Shown here piece by piece: positions 38,245 to 50,600 of a stretch of 64,000 nt of DNA. The DNA is from Saprospiraceae bacterium (GTDB lineage Bacteria > Bacteroidota > Bacteroidia > Chitinophagales > Saprospiraceae). A model generated the notes under the pieces. The model was not told the DNA's origin, did not search any database, and saw nothing but the letters and a program-made list of their open reading frames with translations. The stretch lies in assembly GCA_020631235.1 (NCBI GenBank), contig JAHDHQ010000007.1:62001-126000 (forward strand), written 5' to 3'. How positions within the stretch are numbered: position 1 is the first letter of the stretch; each line of letters begins with the position of its first letter. Both the position numbers and the translations under genes were made by a program.

Positions 38245-40356
38245 ATGGATGGTCACAACATAAGAAACACGGTGCTGCTCGGACACTCGGGCAGCGGCAA
38301 AACTACCTTTGCCGAAACAATGCTTTTTGAAGCAGAAGCAATTAAAAGAAGAGGAAATGTAGCGGATGGATCAACTACTTCTGATTATACTAATATTGAA
38401 AAAGAAAGAGGAAATTCCTTGTTTAGTTCTTTGATGCATGCTCATTGGAAAGATTCGAAAATTAATATCATTGATACACCTGGTTCTGATGATTTTATAG
38501 GAGAAGTTGTTTCGTCATTAAAAGTGGCGGACACTGCTTTGGTGCTTTTAAACGCTACACAAGGTGTGGAGGTTGGAACTGAGATCATATGGGAGCATAT
38601 TCATAAAAATCAGACTCCATCATTATTTGTCATAAACCAAATGGATCATGATAAAGCAAATTATCAGCAAACACTTGAGCAGGCACAGAGTAGGTTTGGT
38701 AATAAAGTGGTGGCCTTGCAGTATCCATTAAATCAAGGTGCAGAATTTGATACCATTGTCGATGCTTTGCGTATGACTATGTATACATTTGGACCTGATG
38801 GAGGTAAGCCTGAAAAAGTGCCTATACCCGAAAGTGAAATTGCTAAGGCGCAAGCTATGCATAATCAGCTTGTTGAGATCGCTGCGGAAAATGACGAAGG
38901 GCTTATGGAAAAATTCTTTGATGAAGGTTCATTAAGTGAAGAGGAGCTTACTAAAGGATTGCGTATTGCTTTGGCTAATGGAGATTTTTTTCCCGTTTTT
39001 ATTTGTTCGGCCAGTCAAAATAAAGGCAGTGGAAGAATTATGGGTTTTGTAAATGATATCGCGCCATCTCCTGCTGACCGCGCAGGTGCAATGTTGGAAG
39101 ATGGTTCCAGGCTTTCGCTTGATGACACTTCCACAAGTATATTTATTTACAAGACTTTATCCGAACCTCAAGTAGGAATGGTTTCCTACTTTAAAGTCTA
39201 TAGTGGTGTCTTGCGTTCTGGTGATGAAATGATTAATGCTAGTAATCGTGGTGTAGAGCGTTTTAATCAAATGTTTGTTGCTGAAGGTAAAATTAGAAAA
39301 TCGGTTGATGTATTAAATGCCGGCGATATAGGTGTCACGGTTAAATTAAAATCAAGTCATACAAATGATACCTTGTCGGGTAAAGGAGTAGATCGGAAAA
39401 TTAAAGCCATTGAATTTCCTGCACCACGCATGCGTACGGCTATACAGCCAAGTGGTAAAGGGGATATGGAAAAATTAATGAAGTCTCTCCAAAGTATAGC
39501 TGAAGAAGATCCTACCTTGATTGTAGAGCAATCTAAGAGCCTTAAGCAAACCATTTTGCATGGACAAGGTCAGCTTCATCTGGACTTGATAAAATATAGG
39601 GTCGAAAAAGTAAACAACCTTCACTTTGGTTTTGAGAAGCCTAAAATTGCTTACAGGGAAACGATCACTCGTTCGGCGGACACGCACTATAGGCATAAAA
39701 AGCAATCAGGAGGATCGGGTCAGTTTGCTGAAGTGCATATGCGCATCGAGCCTTGCTATGAAGATATGTCTTTGCCTAGTGATTTGACTGTTCGTAAAGA
39801 AATGGAGGAAGAGCTTCCATGGGGCGGTAAGCTAGTCTTTTTGTGGTGCATCGTAGGAGGTTCTATCGATGCTAAATACATCAATGCAATCAAGAAAGGA
39901 ATTTTACAGAAGATGGAAGATGGTCCTTTAACTGGCTCTTATTGCCAAAACATCAGAGTGAGTATCTATGATGGTAAAATGCATGCCGTGGATTCCAATG
40001 ATATGGCATTTATGTTGGCTGCAGGGAATGCTTTCAAAACAGCGTTCAATGAAGCTAGACCTAAGTTATTAGAGCCTATTTATGACGTAGAAATTCTTTG
40101 TGCGGATGAAGTCATGGGCGAGATAATGGGTGATCTGCAAACAAGAAGAGCTATGATTGTAGGAATGGGTGCTGAAGGGCATTATCAAAAAGTAATGGCT
40201 AAAGTGCCACTAGCAGAAATGTACAAATATTCGTCGACACTGCGTTCGCTCTCTCAGGGACGTGCCAAGTTTAAACGTGCTTTTGCGGAATATGCTGAAA
40301 TGCCAGCAGATGTGCAGGCGCGGATAGTTTCTCAGCAAGAAGCTGTAATGGCCTAA
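38245..40356 (+). CDS. EF-G-like translational GTPase (fusA paralogue)
   Basis: 703-aa protein with the EF-G domain order. G1 is GHSGSGKTT (residues 13-21), G4 is NQMD (residues 131-134; NKxD in standard EF-G), and domains II to V follow (for example LHGQGQLHLDLIKYR and the domain IV/V block beginning ETITRSADTH). Two changes separate it from the canonical factor. The switch I segment is ERGNSLFSS rather than ERGITI, and switch II is DTPGSDDF, with Ser81 where EF-G has the catalytic His of DTPGHVDF. It resembles the EF-G2-like group rather than the main elongation factor. GTP hydrolysis may be slow or differently triggered. A weak TATTTTTG lies at 38166, and a terminator follows the gene. Confidence 0.85.
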   Translation: MDGHNIRNTVLLGHSGSGKTTFAETMLFEAEAIKRRGNVADGSTTSDYTNIEKERGNSLFSSLMHAHWKDSKINIIDTPGSDDFIGEVVSSLKVADTALVLLNATQGVEVGTEIIWEHIHKNQTPSLFVINQMDHDKANYQQTLEQAQSRFGNKVVALQYPLNQGAEFDTIVDALRMTMYTFGPDGGKPEKVPIPESEIAKAQAMHNQLVEIAAENDEGLMEKFFDEGSLSEEELTKGLRIALANGDFFPVFICSASQNKGSGRIMGFVNDIAPSPADRAGAMLEDGSRLSLDDTSTSIFIYKTLSEPQVGMVSYFKVYSGVLRSGDEMINASNRGVERFNQMFVAEGKIRKSVDVLNAGDIGVTVKLKSSHTNDTLSGKGVDRKIKAIEFPAPRMRTAIQPSGKGDMEKLMKSLQSIAEEDPTLIVEQSKSLKQTILHGQGQLHLDLIKYRVEKVNNLHFGFEKPKIAYRETITRSADTHYRHKKQSGGSGQFAEVHMRIEPCYEDMSLPSDLTVRKEMEEELPWGGKLVFLWCIVGGSIDAKYINAIKKGILQKMEDGPLTGSYCQNIRVSIYDGKMHAVDSNDMAFMLAAGNAFKTAFNEARPKLLEPIYDVEILCADEVMGEIMGDLQTRRAMIVGMGAEGHYQKVMAKVPLAEMYKYSSTLRSLSQGRAKFKRAFAEYAEMPADVQARIVSQQEAVMA

Positions 40357-40369
40357 ATATGAGAAAAAA

Positions 40370-40400
40370 AAAGGGTCTGGCATTTTGCCGGCCCTTTACT
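40370..40400 (+). terminator. Terminator after the EF-G-like gene
   Basis: AAAGGG (40370-40375) pairs with CCCTTT (40392-40397), and an inner CTGGC pairs with GCCGG around an ATTTT loop, with one bulged T. It is followed by ACTTTTAA rather than a clean T-run. It starts 14 bases after the stop codon. Confidence 0.75.
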
Positions 40401-40414
40401 TTTAATTTCATGCT

Positions 40415-40422
40415 TACCTTTG
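40415..40422 (+). promoter_or_regulatory. Candidate -7 promoter element for the glycosyltransferase gene
   Basis: TACCTTTG, followed by TGTCC, is a good match to the Bacteroidota TAnnTTTG element, 19 bases before the ATG at 40442 and just after the preceding terminator. Confidence 0.5.
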
Positions 40423-40441
40423 TGTCCGAATGTAATTCACT

Positions 40442-41512
40442 ATGAAAATTGGTTTCGATGCAAAACGTTTATTTAATAATCCAACTGGTTTGGGTAATTA
40501 TGCTCGAACCTTAGTCAAACAGCTTCATCAATTTTATCCAGAAATAGACTTGGTGCTTTTTACTCCGAAAGTGCACATTCATCCATATAATGAATGGTTT
40601 GTTGATCAGTCAAATATAAAAATCGTAGAAAAAAGTACACGATTTCCTGCATGGCGCTCTTGGGGGATTGTAGAAGCTATAAAGCAAGAAAAAGTAGATA
40701 TTTATCACGGATTAAGTAATGAGTTGCCTATTAAGCGACTGCCAAACAGTATAAAATCGGTAGTTACTATTCATGATTTGATATTTAGGGTATTTACCCA
40801 GCAATACACCTGGGTAGATCGAAAATTGTATAATTATAAGTCGAATCAAGCATGTAAGAATGCAGATTGTATTATCTCGATCAGTCAAAGCACCAAAAAG
40901 GATATTCTCCATTTTTATCCGCACACTAAAGTGCCTATTCATGTTATTTATCAATCTTGTAGGCCATATAAGCCCGTCGCTCATCCAGCAAGAGATTATT
41001 ATTTGTTTGTCAGTTCGATCAATGAACGAAAAGGACTCAAAGATATACTGCAGTGTATGTGTCTTCAGCATGAAACTGAGCGGATTTACTTAAAGGTAGT
41101 AGGGAAGGGAGGAGCTTATGAAGAGCATTTGAGAAACTTCGTAAGTGCTCATCAACTGGATGCATGGGTTGAGTGGTTAGGAAATGTCGAAGACGAAAAG
41201 CTAGAAGGTCTCTATCAGCATGCTAAAGCGCTGATTTATCCATCATTGTATGAGGGCTTTGGGATACCTGTCATAGAAGCTTTAAGCACTAAAACTCCAG
41301 TGATCACATCGAATAGTTCATCTATGCCTGAAGCAGGAGGTGATCAGGCACTGTATATTAAGCCTGGTGATGTCCAAAGTTTGCAAGAGACCATTAAGCA
41401 ACTGGAAGCTTGGGTGTTTGATAATGATGGTTTGGAAAAACACCTCAAACAATTTGATTCAAAACATGTTACTGATATCTTAGTGGACAATTACCGCAAT
41501 CTACTGCCATAA
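40442..41512 (+). CDS. Glycosyltransferase, GT4 family (GT-B fold)
   Basis: 356-aa retaining GT-B glycosyltransferase. The N-terminal half begins KIGFDAKRLFNNPTGLGNYAR, typical of mannosyl- and galactosyl-transferase-like GT4 enzymes. The C-terminal donor-binding half has YYLFVSSINERKGL and the EX7E signature in YEGFGIPVIEAL, then TSNSSSMPEAGG. It acts in the cytoplasm on an activated sugar. Donor and acceptor are unknown, and a role in surface polysaccharide is an inference. No polysaccharide locus is around it; it stands as a single gene between two terminator/promoter regions. Confidence 0.9.
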   Translation: MKIGFDAKRLFNNPTGLGNYARTLVKQLHQFYPEIDLVLFTPKVHIHPYNEWFVDQSNIKIVEKSTRFPAWRSWGIVEAIKQEKVDIYHGLSNELPIKRLPNSIKSVVTIHDLIFRVFTQQYTWVDRKLYNYKSNQACKNADCIISISQSTKKDILHFYPHTKVPIHVIYQSCRPYKPVAHPARDYYLFVSSINERKGLKDILQCMCLQHETERIYLKVVGKGGAYEEHLRNFVSAHQLDAWVEWLGNVEDEKLEGLYQHAKALIYPSLYEGFGIPVIEALSTKTPVITSNSSSMPEAGGDQALYIKPGDVQSLQETIKQLEAWVFDNDGLEKHLKQFDSKHVTDILVDNYRNLLP

Positions 41513-41573
41513 TCAAGCTTTTCTCGTTCGTTATCATCGATTATATATTATAATAAGTTATATATGTGTGACA

Positions 41574-41590
41574 TATATTTGTTATATTTG
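41574..41590 (+). promoter_or_regulatory. Two overlapping -7-like elements upstream of the SdrD-type giant
   Basis: TATATTTG occurs twice, at 41574-41581 and 41583-41590, in the 139-base gap before the giant gene. Both match TAnnTTTG, and the second lies 61 bases before the ATG. The area is AT-rich (alternating TA), so one match may be chance. No -33 box is evident. Confidence 0.4.
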
Positions 41591-41651
41591 TGTTGACCTG
41601 ATAAATGGTATGAACGTAGAGCCTTGAATTCTAGGATTTTACATACATACT

Positions 41652-44600
41652 ATGCAAATTACACATCTTCTAAAAGGTGCATGTAGGCCTTTGTGTCTGC
41701 TTGTGCTTGTGGTCGTTTTCCCTTGTGTTTTAACAGCCCAAGACATTTGTCCTATAAAAATTGTGGGAGAAAATACGCCTGTCAAACAGCGGCGCATTGC
41801 CCTCGAGCCTATTTCTGTTGAAGGGGATGGCGTACAATGGGATAATTTATCTGGATTGTTTGCTAGAGGAGGCACTTTAACAAGTGTAAGTCTTGAGCCA
41901 GGCCAAAGAAGTCAAATTTTATGGTTGAAAAATGTGAATGCATCTATTCCTGCTTCAGCAAGTGTAGAGTCTATACAGCTGCAAATATTTGGCTCACAAA
42001 CAGGTGAAGGTATTGTGGATAGGACGATTCAGTGGTACGACGCATCGACAGGTTTAATAGGTGATAATAAGGCAAATGACGTCTTAGGTGGTGTTAAACC
42101 TTGGACCGATAATCAGATTTGGAAGTATGGCACACCTGGCGATTTGTGGTCTTTGGGCTCAAATCCCGAGATTTTAAATAATCCAGCTACTGGAATGTAT
42201 ATTCAGTTGGAAAATAATGGGGATGAGGTGTCCACAGCAGAAATAGATGTTGCTTATATTATCATTACTTACCGACCAGCATATGATATTTGTGAGCATG
42301 ATTGTGTGAGTTTCTTTGTCGAGGATTTAGGTGACAATATCCAATATAACTGGAGTATACCTGAGGGGTATCATAATATAGATAATGAGCCATACGATCG
42401 AGTTTTAAATTTGGGCAGAGATACTACGGGCTATGGACTATTTGAAGTATGTGTCCAAGCAACTTCTGGTTTTTTAAGCTCAGACATCTGTTGCCGAAAT
42501 TTTAGATATGGACCCTGTGGGACAGGGTCTTTAGGTGATCGAGTATGGCATGATGAAAACGTTAATGGTATTCAAGATGAAGGAGAGGAAGGAGTGCCTA
42601 ATCTTGACTTAACCTTGTATAATTATAATAATGAAGCTGTAGGGTCTACTCAAACGGATGCTGAAGGTTTTTATCTTTTTGATCTTCTGGAGAAAGGAAA
42701 CTATAGGGTTTCAGTAGAGGTGCCTGAGCCCTATATGCAAACTATAGAAGCTGCGGAAGAATCTGTAAACAGTGATTTTGTCAGGGCTTATGGATCAGGT
42801 TCAAGCTTTGTTTATGTGGATGAGACAGAATCTTATTTAGACCTTGATTTCGGCTTGATAAAAACTGGAGAAATTGGAGACTATGTCTGGTTTGATGAAA
42901 ATAGAAATGGGATCCAAGATGATCATGAGCAAGGAATTGCAGGTGTAACTTTAAGTTTGCTAGACACAAATGAGCAGATAATTAGCATTGTATCAACAGA
43001 TGCAAGTGGATTTTATCTTTTCGAAGATGTATATCCTGGAGAATACTCTATTCTCATAGAGTTGCCTGATGAAAACTATGAAATAACAACAAGAAATATA
43101 GGAGAAACCACTACAGATTCCGATTTTTATTTGGATGGCCAAAAGATTACTACAGGCTCTTTCGAAGTGTGGTCAGGACAAATAAATCGGGATCTGGACG
43201 CTGGTTTTAGATGGCAAACAGGTGAAGTGAATGGCCTGGCATGGTATGATGACTGTGGCGATGGACAGTTAGATATAGAAGATGCATTGCTGCCAAATAT
43301 TTTAGTCAGTTTATATGACTGTCAAGCTAATTTTGTGGCATCAACTTTTACGAATGATGAAGGTTATTACCACTTTGAAGAAGTCATTATAGGTGATTAT
43401 TATCTTGTCTTTGAATCTTTAAATGGCCATATATTCTTAGATCAAAGTGCTGCAGACTCTGAGGTTGATAATAGCAATGGCTTAGGGTCTACTTCTTGTT
43501 TTACGGTACAGAACAATACAGAAACGAATGTGAATGCTGGTTATACTCAATTAGCAAGCCTTGGTGATTATGTTTGGTTGGATGCAAATACCAATGGTAT
43601 CCAAGATGTGGATGAAGCAGGATTGCAAGGCGTCGAAGTCTTGCTTAAAAATAGGGAAGACGAATTGATTGCATCTGAAATCACACTTTCGAATGGGAAT
43701 TACCTATTTGAAAATATTTATCCAGGAAGATATTATATAGAGTTTTTATTGTTAGAAAATCATCTTTTTACAGATGCTAACATTGGACAAGAAAATTTAG
43801 ATTCTGATGTCGATGGCAGCATAAGCATAAACAGTACCTCGGAAATCTTGATTAAAGCCAATGAAATCAATCTGGATATAGATGCTGGAATGAGGTTAAA
43901 TGCAGGTAAAGTGGAAGGATATACTTGGCATGATGAAAACTTTAATGGTTTACAAGAGAGTAGTGAACAAGCCATTGCTAATATTGAAGTGCAGTTGTTT
44001 AATTGTACAGGTGAATTTATAGCGAGTACGATCACTGATGAAGAAGGCAACTATGTTTTTTGCGATATTTTGGTGGGCGAATATTATGTTCACTTTGGCT
44101 TGCAAGACCATTATGCATTTACTGCGCCAGACTTGCTTCCGGCTAATTTAAATTCGGATGTTAATGCTTCAAGTGGCTCTGGTACTACAGATTGTGTGGG
44201 CGTCATTTTGGATGAAACCACCAGTTTTGACGCTGGGTATTACATGCCTGTTTGTATTGGAGATTTTGTTTGGCTTGACGCTAATCAAAACGGTATCCAA
44301 AATGTAGGTGAAGTGGGCGTAGAAGATGTGGCGGTTAGTTTATTGAGTGCTGAAGGTGAGTTGCTTGAGAGTGTGGTCACAAATGCCCAAGGTTTCTATC
44401 AATTTACAGACTTAGATCCCGGATCTTATTATTTGCAGTTTGCCATCAGTGATATGTTTCTTTTTACGACCAGCAGTGGAGCTGATCCAACACTGAACTC
44501 TGACGTGACTAACGCCAATGGAGAAGGCACTAGTTCGATAATTAATCTAAGCTCTGGAGTGAAAGATTATAGCATCGATGCAGGCTTAATTTACAGTACT

Positions 44601-47600
44601 CGAAGCATTAGTGGTACAACTTGGATTGATGAAAATTGCGATGGTATATTGCAAGCTGATGAATTGAGAAAAGGTGCTCTATTGGTCGAATTGCTGGATG
44701 AGTTTGGTAATATATTAGATACAAGAATTACCGATGTGGAGGGGAATTATAATTTTTCTTCAGTACCGATCGGTACATATAAGCTAAGATTTCCACTCAG
44801 CAACCAGCTTGATTTTACGCTTGAAAACCAAGGGAATGATCCAAATTTAGATAGTGATGCGATCGCGGCAAATAATGGGCAAACAGCGGATATCCTTATC
44901 GATGGCACCACTGATGTAACAGGAGTAAATGCAGGCTATAAATATAAAACTGAAGCAATAGAAGGCTATGTTTGGGCAGATTGTAAGGTCGATGGAATCC
45001 AACAAACCAACGAATCTGCGATAGCTAATGTGTGGGTAAATTTGCATAATCCAGATGGAAGTATTCATCAATCCACTCTTACAAATGCGGCTGGGCAGTA
45101 TGCTTTAACAGGCATTTTATTCAATGAATATTACCTAAGTATTGAAATAGATGATTCGATGTACATGCTGAGTTTTGCAAATGAAGGCAATAATGATAAC
45201 ATAGATTCAGATTTTTTAAATCAGAGCGGAAACTTTGAAACCTTGATTTTTGACTTGGATGATTCTATGGTCTTTGATGCAGGTTTTTATAGATATGCAA
45301 GGCTTGCAGGAAGTGCATGGTTTGATGAAGATACAGATGGCTTACTGGAGCCGAATGAAGAAGGAGTAGAAGGTGTTAGAGTGTATCTGATGGATGAATT
45401 CATGAATGTCGTAGCAGATCAAACAACCGATGTTAATGGTGGGTATGCTTTTGAAGAAGTTGTACCGGGGATTTACAATCTTGGCTTTGATAAGCACCCT
45501 GATTTGGTTTTTTCAAGCCCTGATTTGTCAGGGGATTCTGACATTGTCTTAATAGAAGAAGATAGGGCCATTACCACAAGTTTTGTACTCAAATGTGGAG
45601 AAAATCTTGCAGATGTTAATGCTGCTTATGAAGAAGCACCTCCTTTAGCATCAAGTATTTCGGGAGTAGTCTTTGAGGATTTTAATGCAGATGGGATAAA
45701 TGAAAATACAGGATTCTTTATCAATCAAGAAGTTTCATTATATAGGGAAAATGGTGAACTAGTAAGTACTACCCAAACGAATGAAGTAGGTGCCTACGAT
45801 TTTGTCATCTTGACTCCTGGATCATACTATGTAGTCTTCGAAAACGAATATGAATTAAGTCCATTCCAGGTAGGAGATGACATGCTCGATTCGGATGCTC
45901 AAATAGTCAATGGTGTCATCAGGACTGATCACTTATTAGTGATGCCAGATACGCATTTTGATCACGTAGATGCTGGATTCTTTAGCTTGGCGACCATAGG
46001 TGATTATGTGTGGTTTGATTCAAATAAAAATGGTTTACAAGACCAAGACGAATTGGGTGTACCTAATCAAATGGTCATGCTATTTACAGAGGATGATCAA
46101 TTGGTTGAGTCCTTATCTACGGACACTGATGGTCTATATAGCTTTGTTGATGTAAGGCCTGGTACATACTATGTTTCCTTTGGATTAGTAGATGGATATG
46201 AATTTACGCTGGCTAATCAAGGAAGTAATGATTTGTTTGATTCGGATGTGAATAATACGGCTGGTTTTACAGGGAATACAGCTTTAATTACGCTCATTTC
46301 TGGAGAGGAAAATACCGGTGTTGACGCAGGCATGTCTGAGTCCGAATTGGAAAGTGGTTCTTTGAGTGGACACGTTTTTGAAGATTTAAATGCTAATGGC
46401 ATTCAAGAAAATGATCCATTAGTAAATGAGATGGTTGTTACTCTTTTCGATGGAGATGGATTGTTTGTTGAAGGTAAATCTACTGATGAAAATGGATTTT
46501 ACCAGTTTTCAGAACTAGCACCGGGAGACTATTATATTGTATTTGGCTTTGCCGAAGATCAGATATCCACATGGTTAAATATCGGCAATGATGAAGCGCT
46601 CGATTCCGATGTTAGTTTGGAGGATGGTGAAGTGAGAACAGCTATTGTGAGTTTAGAAGCAGGTGAAAATTTGGGCGAGATAGATGCTGGTTTTTATAGA
46701 TATGCATCCCTAGGTGACTTGACTTGGATCGACCTTAATGGTAATGGGAAAAGGAATGTAAACGATATAGGATTGTCCAATGTCGAGATAATGTTATACA
46801 ATGCAGATAATGATTTAGTCGGAATACGGACGACCAATGAAGAAGGATTATTTTTATTTGATGCTTTGAGACCGGGACAATACTTCTTGACCTTCGGCAA
46901 TGTAGAGGATTACGAATTTACAGAAGCTAAGGTCGGTACGAATGACTTTATCGATTCAGATGTCATTAGTGATACTGGAAATACGAGCCTTATTACGCTT
47001 AATTCTGGGGAGTCTAATTTAAATATTGATGCTGGTTACGAAGAAATTGAGCTTGTAGATCCTCCGGTTTTTAATGCGAGCATTTCCGGTGAAGTTTTCG
47101 AAGATTTAAATGCTGATGGTTTGAAAACAAGCAATCAAGGTCTAGCAGAAATGACGCTGACTTTATTTAATGAACTCGGTGAAGTGGTAGCTTCTACAAA
47201 TACCAATAATAATGGAAAATACTTCTTTACTTCATTGATGGCTGGACAGTATACCGTTTCATTAGATATTGGTCCAGATTTCGAATGGTCTCCTTATCAA
47301 GTAGGGAATGATGCAGCGATAGATTCTGACTTCCAAGAAAGTCAGACTGGTATATTGACCACAGAAATCATTATCCTTGATGAAGATGAATCGGTAATTA
47401 ATGTAGATGCTGGTTTATGGAGATATGCGAGCATTGGAGATCTCGCATGGTTTGATCTTAATGAAAATGGTAAGAGAAATGTTAGTGATTATGGTTTAGA
47501 TAGTATAGCAGTAAGTTTGTTTACTGCTGATGATGAGCAGATTGACTCAGCTATTACCGATACAGAAGGTTTATATCTTTTTACCAATGTTGTTCCAGGC

Positions 47601-50600
47601 GATTACTACCTGGTTTTCTCATCAAAAGATTCACTTTTATTCACTTTGTCCAACATTGGCACTAATGAAACCAATGACTCTGATGTGAATGATGAAACTG
47701 GACGCACAGATGTGGTTAGTGTGCAGTCTGGAGATGTAAATTTAAATATGGATGCGGGCTATATACAAGAAGTGATCGTAGATCCACCGCTCATTTACGG
47801 AAGCATTTCAGGACAAGTATTCGAAGATATGAATGCAGATGGATTGAATAGTGAGAATGTAGCTTTGAGCAATGTTGAACTAAGATTATTCAATACAGAA
47901 GGAGATCTGCTGGATGAGCAATTGACGGATGAAAATGGTTTATATCGTTTTGATGATTTAGTAGAAGGTAGTTATGAAGTAGTCGTAGATGCAGGAGATT
48001 TATATCAGCTAAGCCCGACAAATATCGGCACGGATGATGCCATTGATTCTGATTTTAATGAAGAGCAAGCAGGCGGAATGATAGTTGAACTTGATTTAAG
48101 TGAAGGAGAAAATAGAAGTAATCTGGATGCTGGTTTATGGAGATATGCGAGCATTGGAGATCTCGCGTGGTTTGATCTTAATGAAAATGGTAAGAGAAAT
48201 GTTAGTGATTATGGTTTAGATAGTATAGCAGTAAGTTTGTTTACTGCTGATGATGAGCAGATTGACTCAGCTATTACCGATACAGAAGGTTTATATCTTT
48301 TTACCAATGTTGTTCCAGGCGATTACTACCTGGTTTTCTCATCAAAAGATTCACTTTTATTCACTTTGTCCAACATTGGCACTAATGAAACCAATGACTC
48401 TGATGTGAGTGATGAATCTGGACGTACAGATGTGATTAGTGTGCAGTCTGGAGATGTAAATTTAAATATGGATGCTGGCTATATACAAGAAGTGATCGTA
48501 GATCCACCGATCATTTACGGAAGCATTTCAGGACAAGTATTCGAAGATATGAATGCGGATGGTTTGAATAGTGAGAATGTAGCTTTGAGCGGTGTGGAGC
48601 TGAGATTGTTGAATGAGGAAGGAGATCTGCTGGATGAGCAATTGACGGATGAAAATGGTTTATATCGCTTTGATGATTTAGTAGCAGGTAGTTATGAAGT
48701 AGTCATAGATGCGGGAGATTTATATCAGCTAAGCCCGACGAATATCGGTACGGATGATGCCATTGATTCTGATTTTAATGAGGAGCAAGCAGGCGGAATT
48801 ATGGTTGAACTTGATTTAAGTGATGGAGAAAATAGAAATAATCTGGATGCGGGTTTTTGGAGATTTGCGAGTGTGGGAGACTTTGTATGGTATGATCTTA
48901 ATGAGAATGGCAAGCAAAACCCTGGAGAGCCAGGTGTTGATAGTATAGATGTAACTTTGTTTTCTGCTGATGATGTAGCCTTACAGACTACGATGAGTTC
49001 AGAAAATGGGGAATATATGTTGACCAATGTTGTTCCAGGTGATTACTACTTGCAATTTTCTAGGAAAGCGGAACTTAGGTTTGCCAAAGCAAATGTAGGT
49101 GCCAATGAATCCAATGATTCAGATGTAGTCGATCTAGAATCAGGGACCACGGAAGTGTTTAGTTTGGTATCGGGTTTAACACGTGTAAATATTGATGCCG
49201 GGTATAGAGATGAGCTTGAAGATCCTATTGAATTGGGCAGTATTTGTGGATTCTTGTACGAAGATATGCTGGCTGATGGAGTGAGTCTTGACGATCCAGG
49301 TTTAGCTGATATGACCATCGCTATATTTACTGAAGAAGATGACTTTATTGAATCAACATTGACAGGTGCAAATGGTGAATATTGTTTTACTGATTTGCCT
49401 GAAGGTTCATATTATTTGCAATTAAATGCTCCGGATAATTACAACATTAGTGAGGCTAATATAGGATCGAATGATGCTATTGATTTTGATTTTTCAACTG
49501 GATTAAATGGAATTACGACAGCTTTAATCCCTCTAGCTGAAAATGAAGATATTGCCAATGTAGATGCTGGTGTTTGGAGGTTTGTAAGCGTAGGAGATTA
49601 TGCATGGTTAGATATCAATGAAAATGGTTTGCAAAATCAAACGGAACCTGGTGTGGACAGCATTAAAGTATCCTTATTTGATGATGCTGATGATTTAATT
49701 GAGGATGTGTTGACTGGAGAAGATGGAGCTTATTTATTCGAAGGATTAAGGCCGGGTAATTATTACCTAAATTTCTCCCTCAAAGATTCCTTAGATTACA
49801 CGACGTCTAATGCAACAGCTAATGTGTTTATAGACTCAGATGCAGCAGAAGATACAGGTGATACAGACGTATTTATATTGCGTTCTGGTTCAGGAATTTT
49901 AGATATGGATGCTGGTTATGTGATGGTAGAAACGCCGATGCAAAATGGGGCCATAAGTGGATTCGTTTTCGAAGATTTAATGGCTGATGGAGTGAAAACT
50001 GACGATCCAGGTTTAGGAAATCGTACAGTCAGATTGTTTGATGCTCAAGGACTGTTGGCTACAAGCTCTACCGATGAAAATGGTTTTTATGGCTTTTCTA
50101 ACCTGCCTGCAGGTAACTATAATGTACAAGTCGAATTAAATCCAGACTATCAAGTGACTGCATTCCAAGAAGGAGTAGATGCGGGAATTGATAATGATTT
50201 CTTAAAGATTGATGATACATTCAGGACGATCAATTTGAGTTTAAATGCAGATGAAGCTATTGTCGATGTAGATTGTGGTGTGTATAATTTGGCTGAGTTT
50301 GCAGGCTTTGTTTGGCTTGATGAAAATGGTGATGGTATCCGTCAAAGCGATGAAGCTGGCTTTGCTGATGTGAATGTTGTTTTACTGGATGCGTTCGGTA
50401 CATCCTTTGGAAGTGTAGATACAGATGAAGACGGTTTATACAGGCTATCAGTAATACCTGGTAGTTACATGTTGGGTGTTATTACACCTAATGGATTCTT
50501 TTATACCGAAGAGAATCAAGGAAGCGATGAAACCTTGGATTCTGATATTATAAGCACTTTAGGCCCTTTTGGCATAAGTGAGGAGATGTCCGTTATTTCA

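Noticed and set aside
48725-49318. Antisense open frames within the SdrD-type and other giant genes
   Set aside because: They arise from the biased codon pattern of the repeats, have no start context or recognisable domain, and lie wholly inside strong coding frames.
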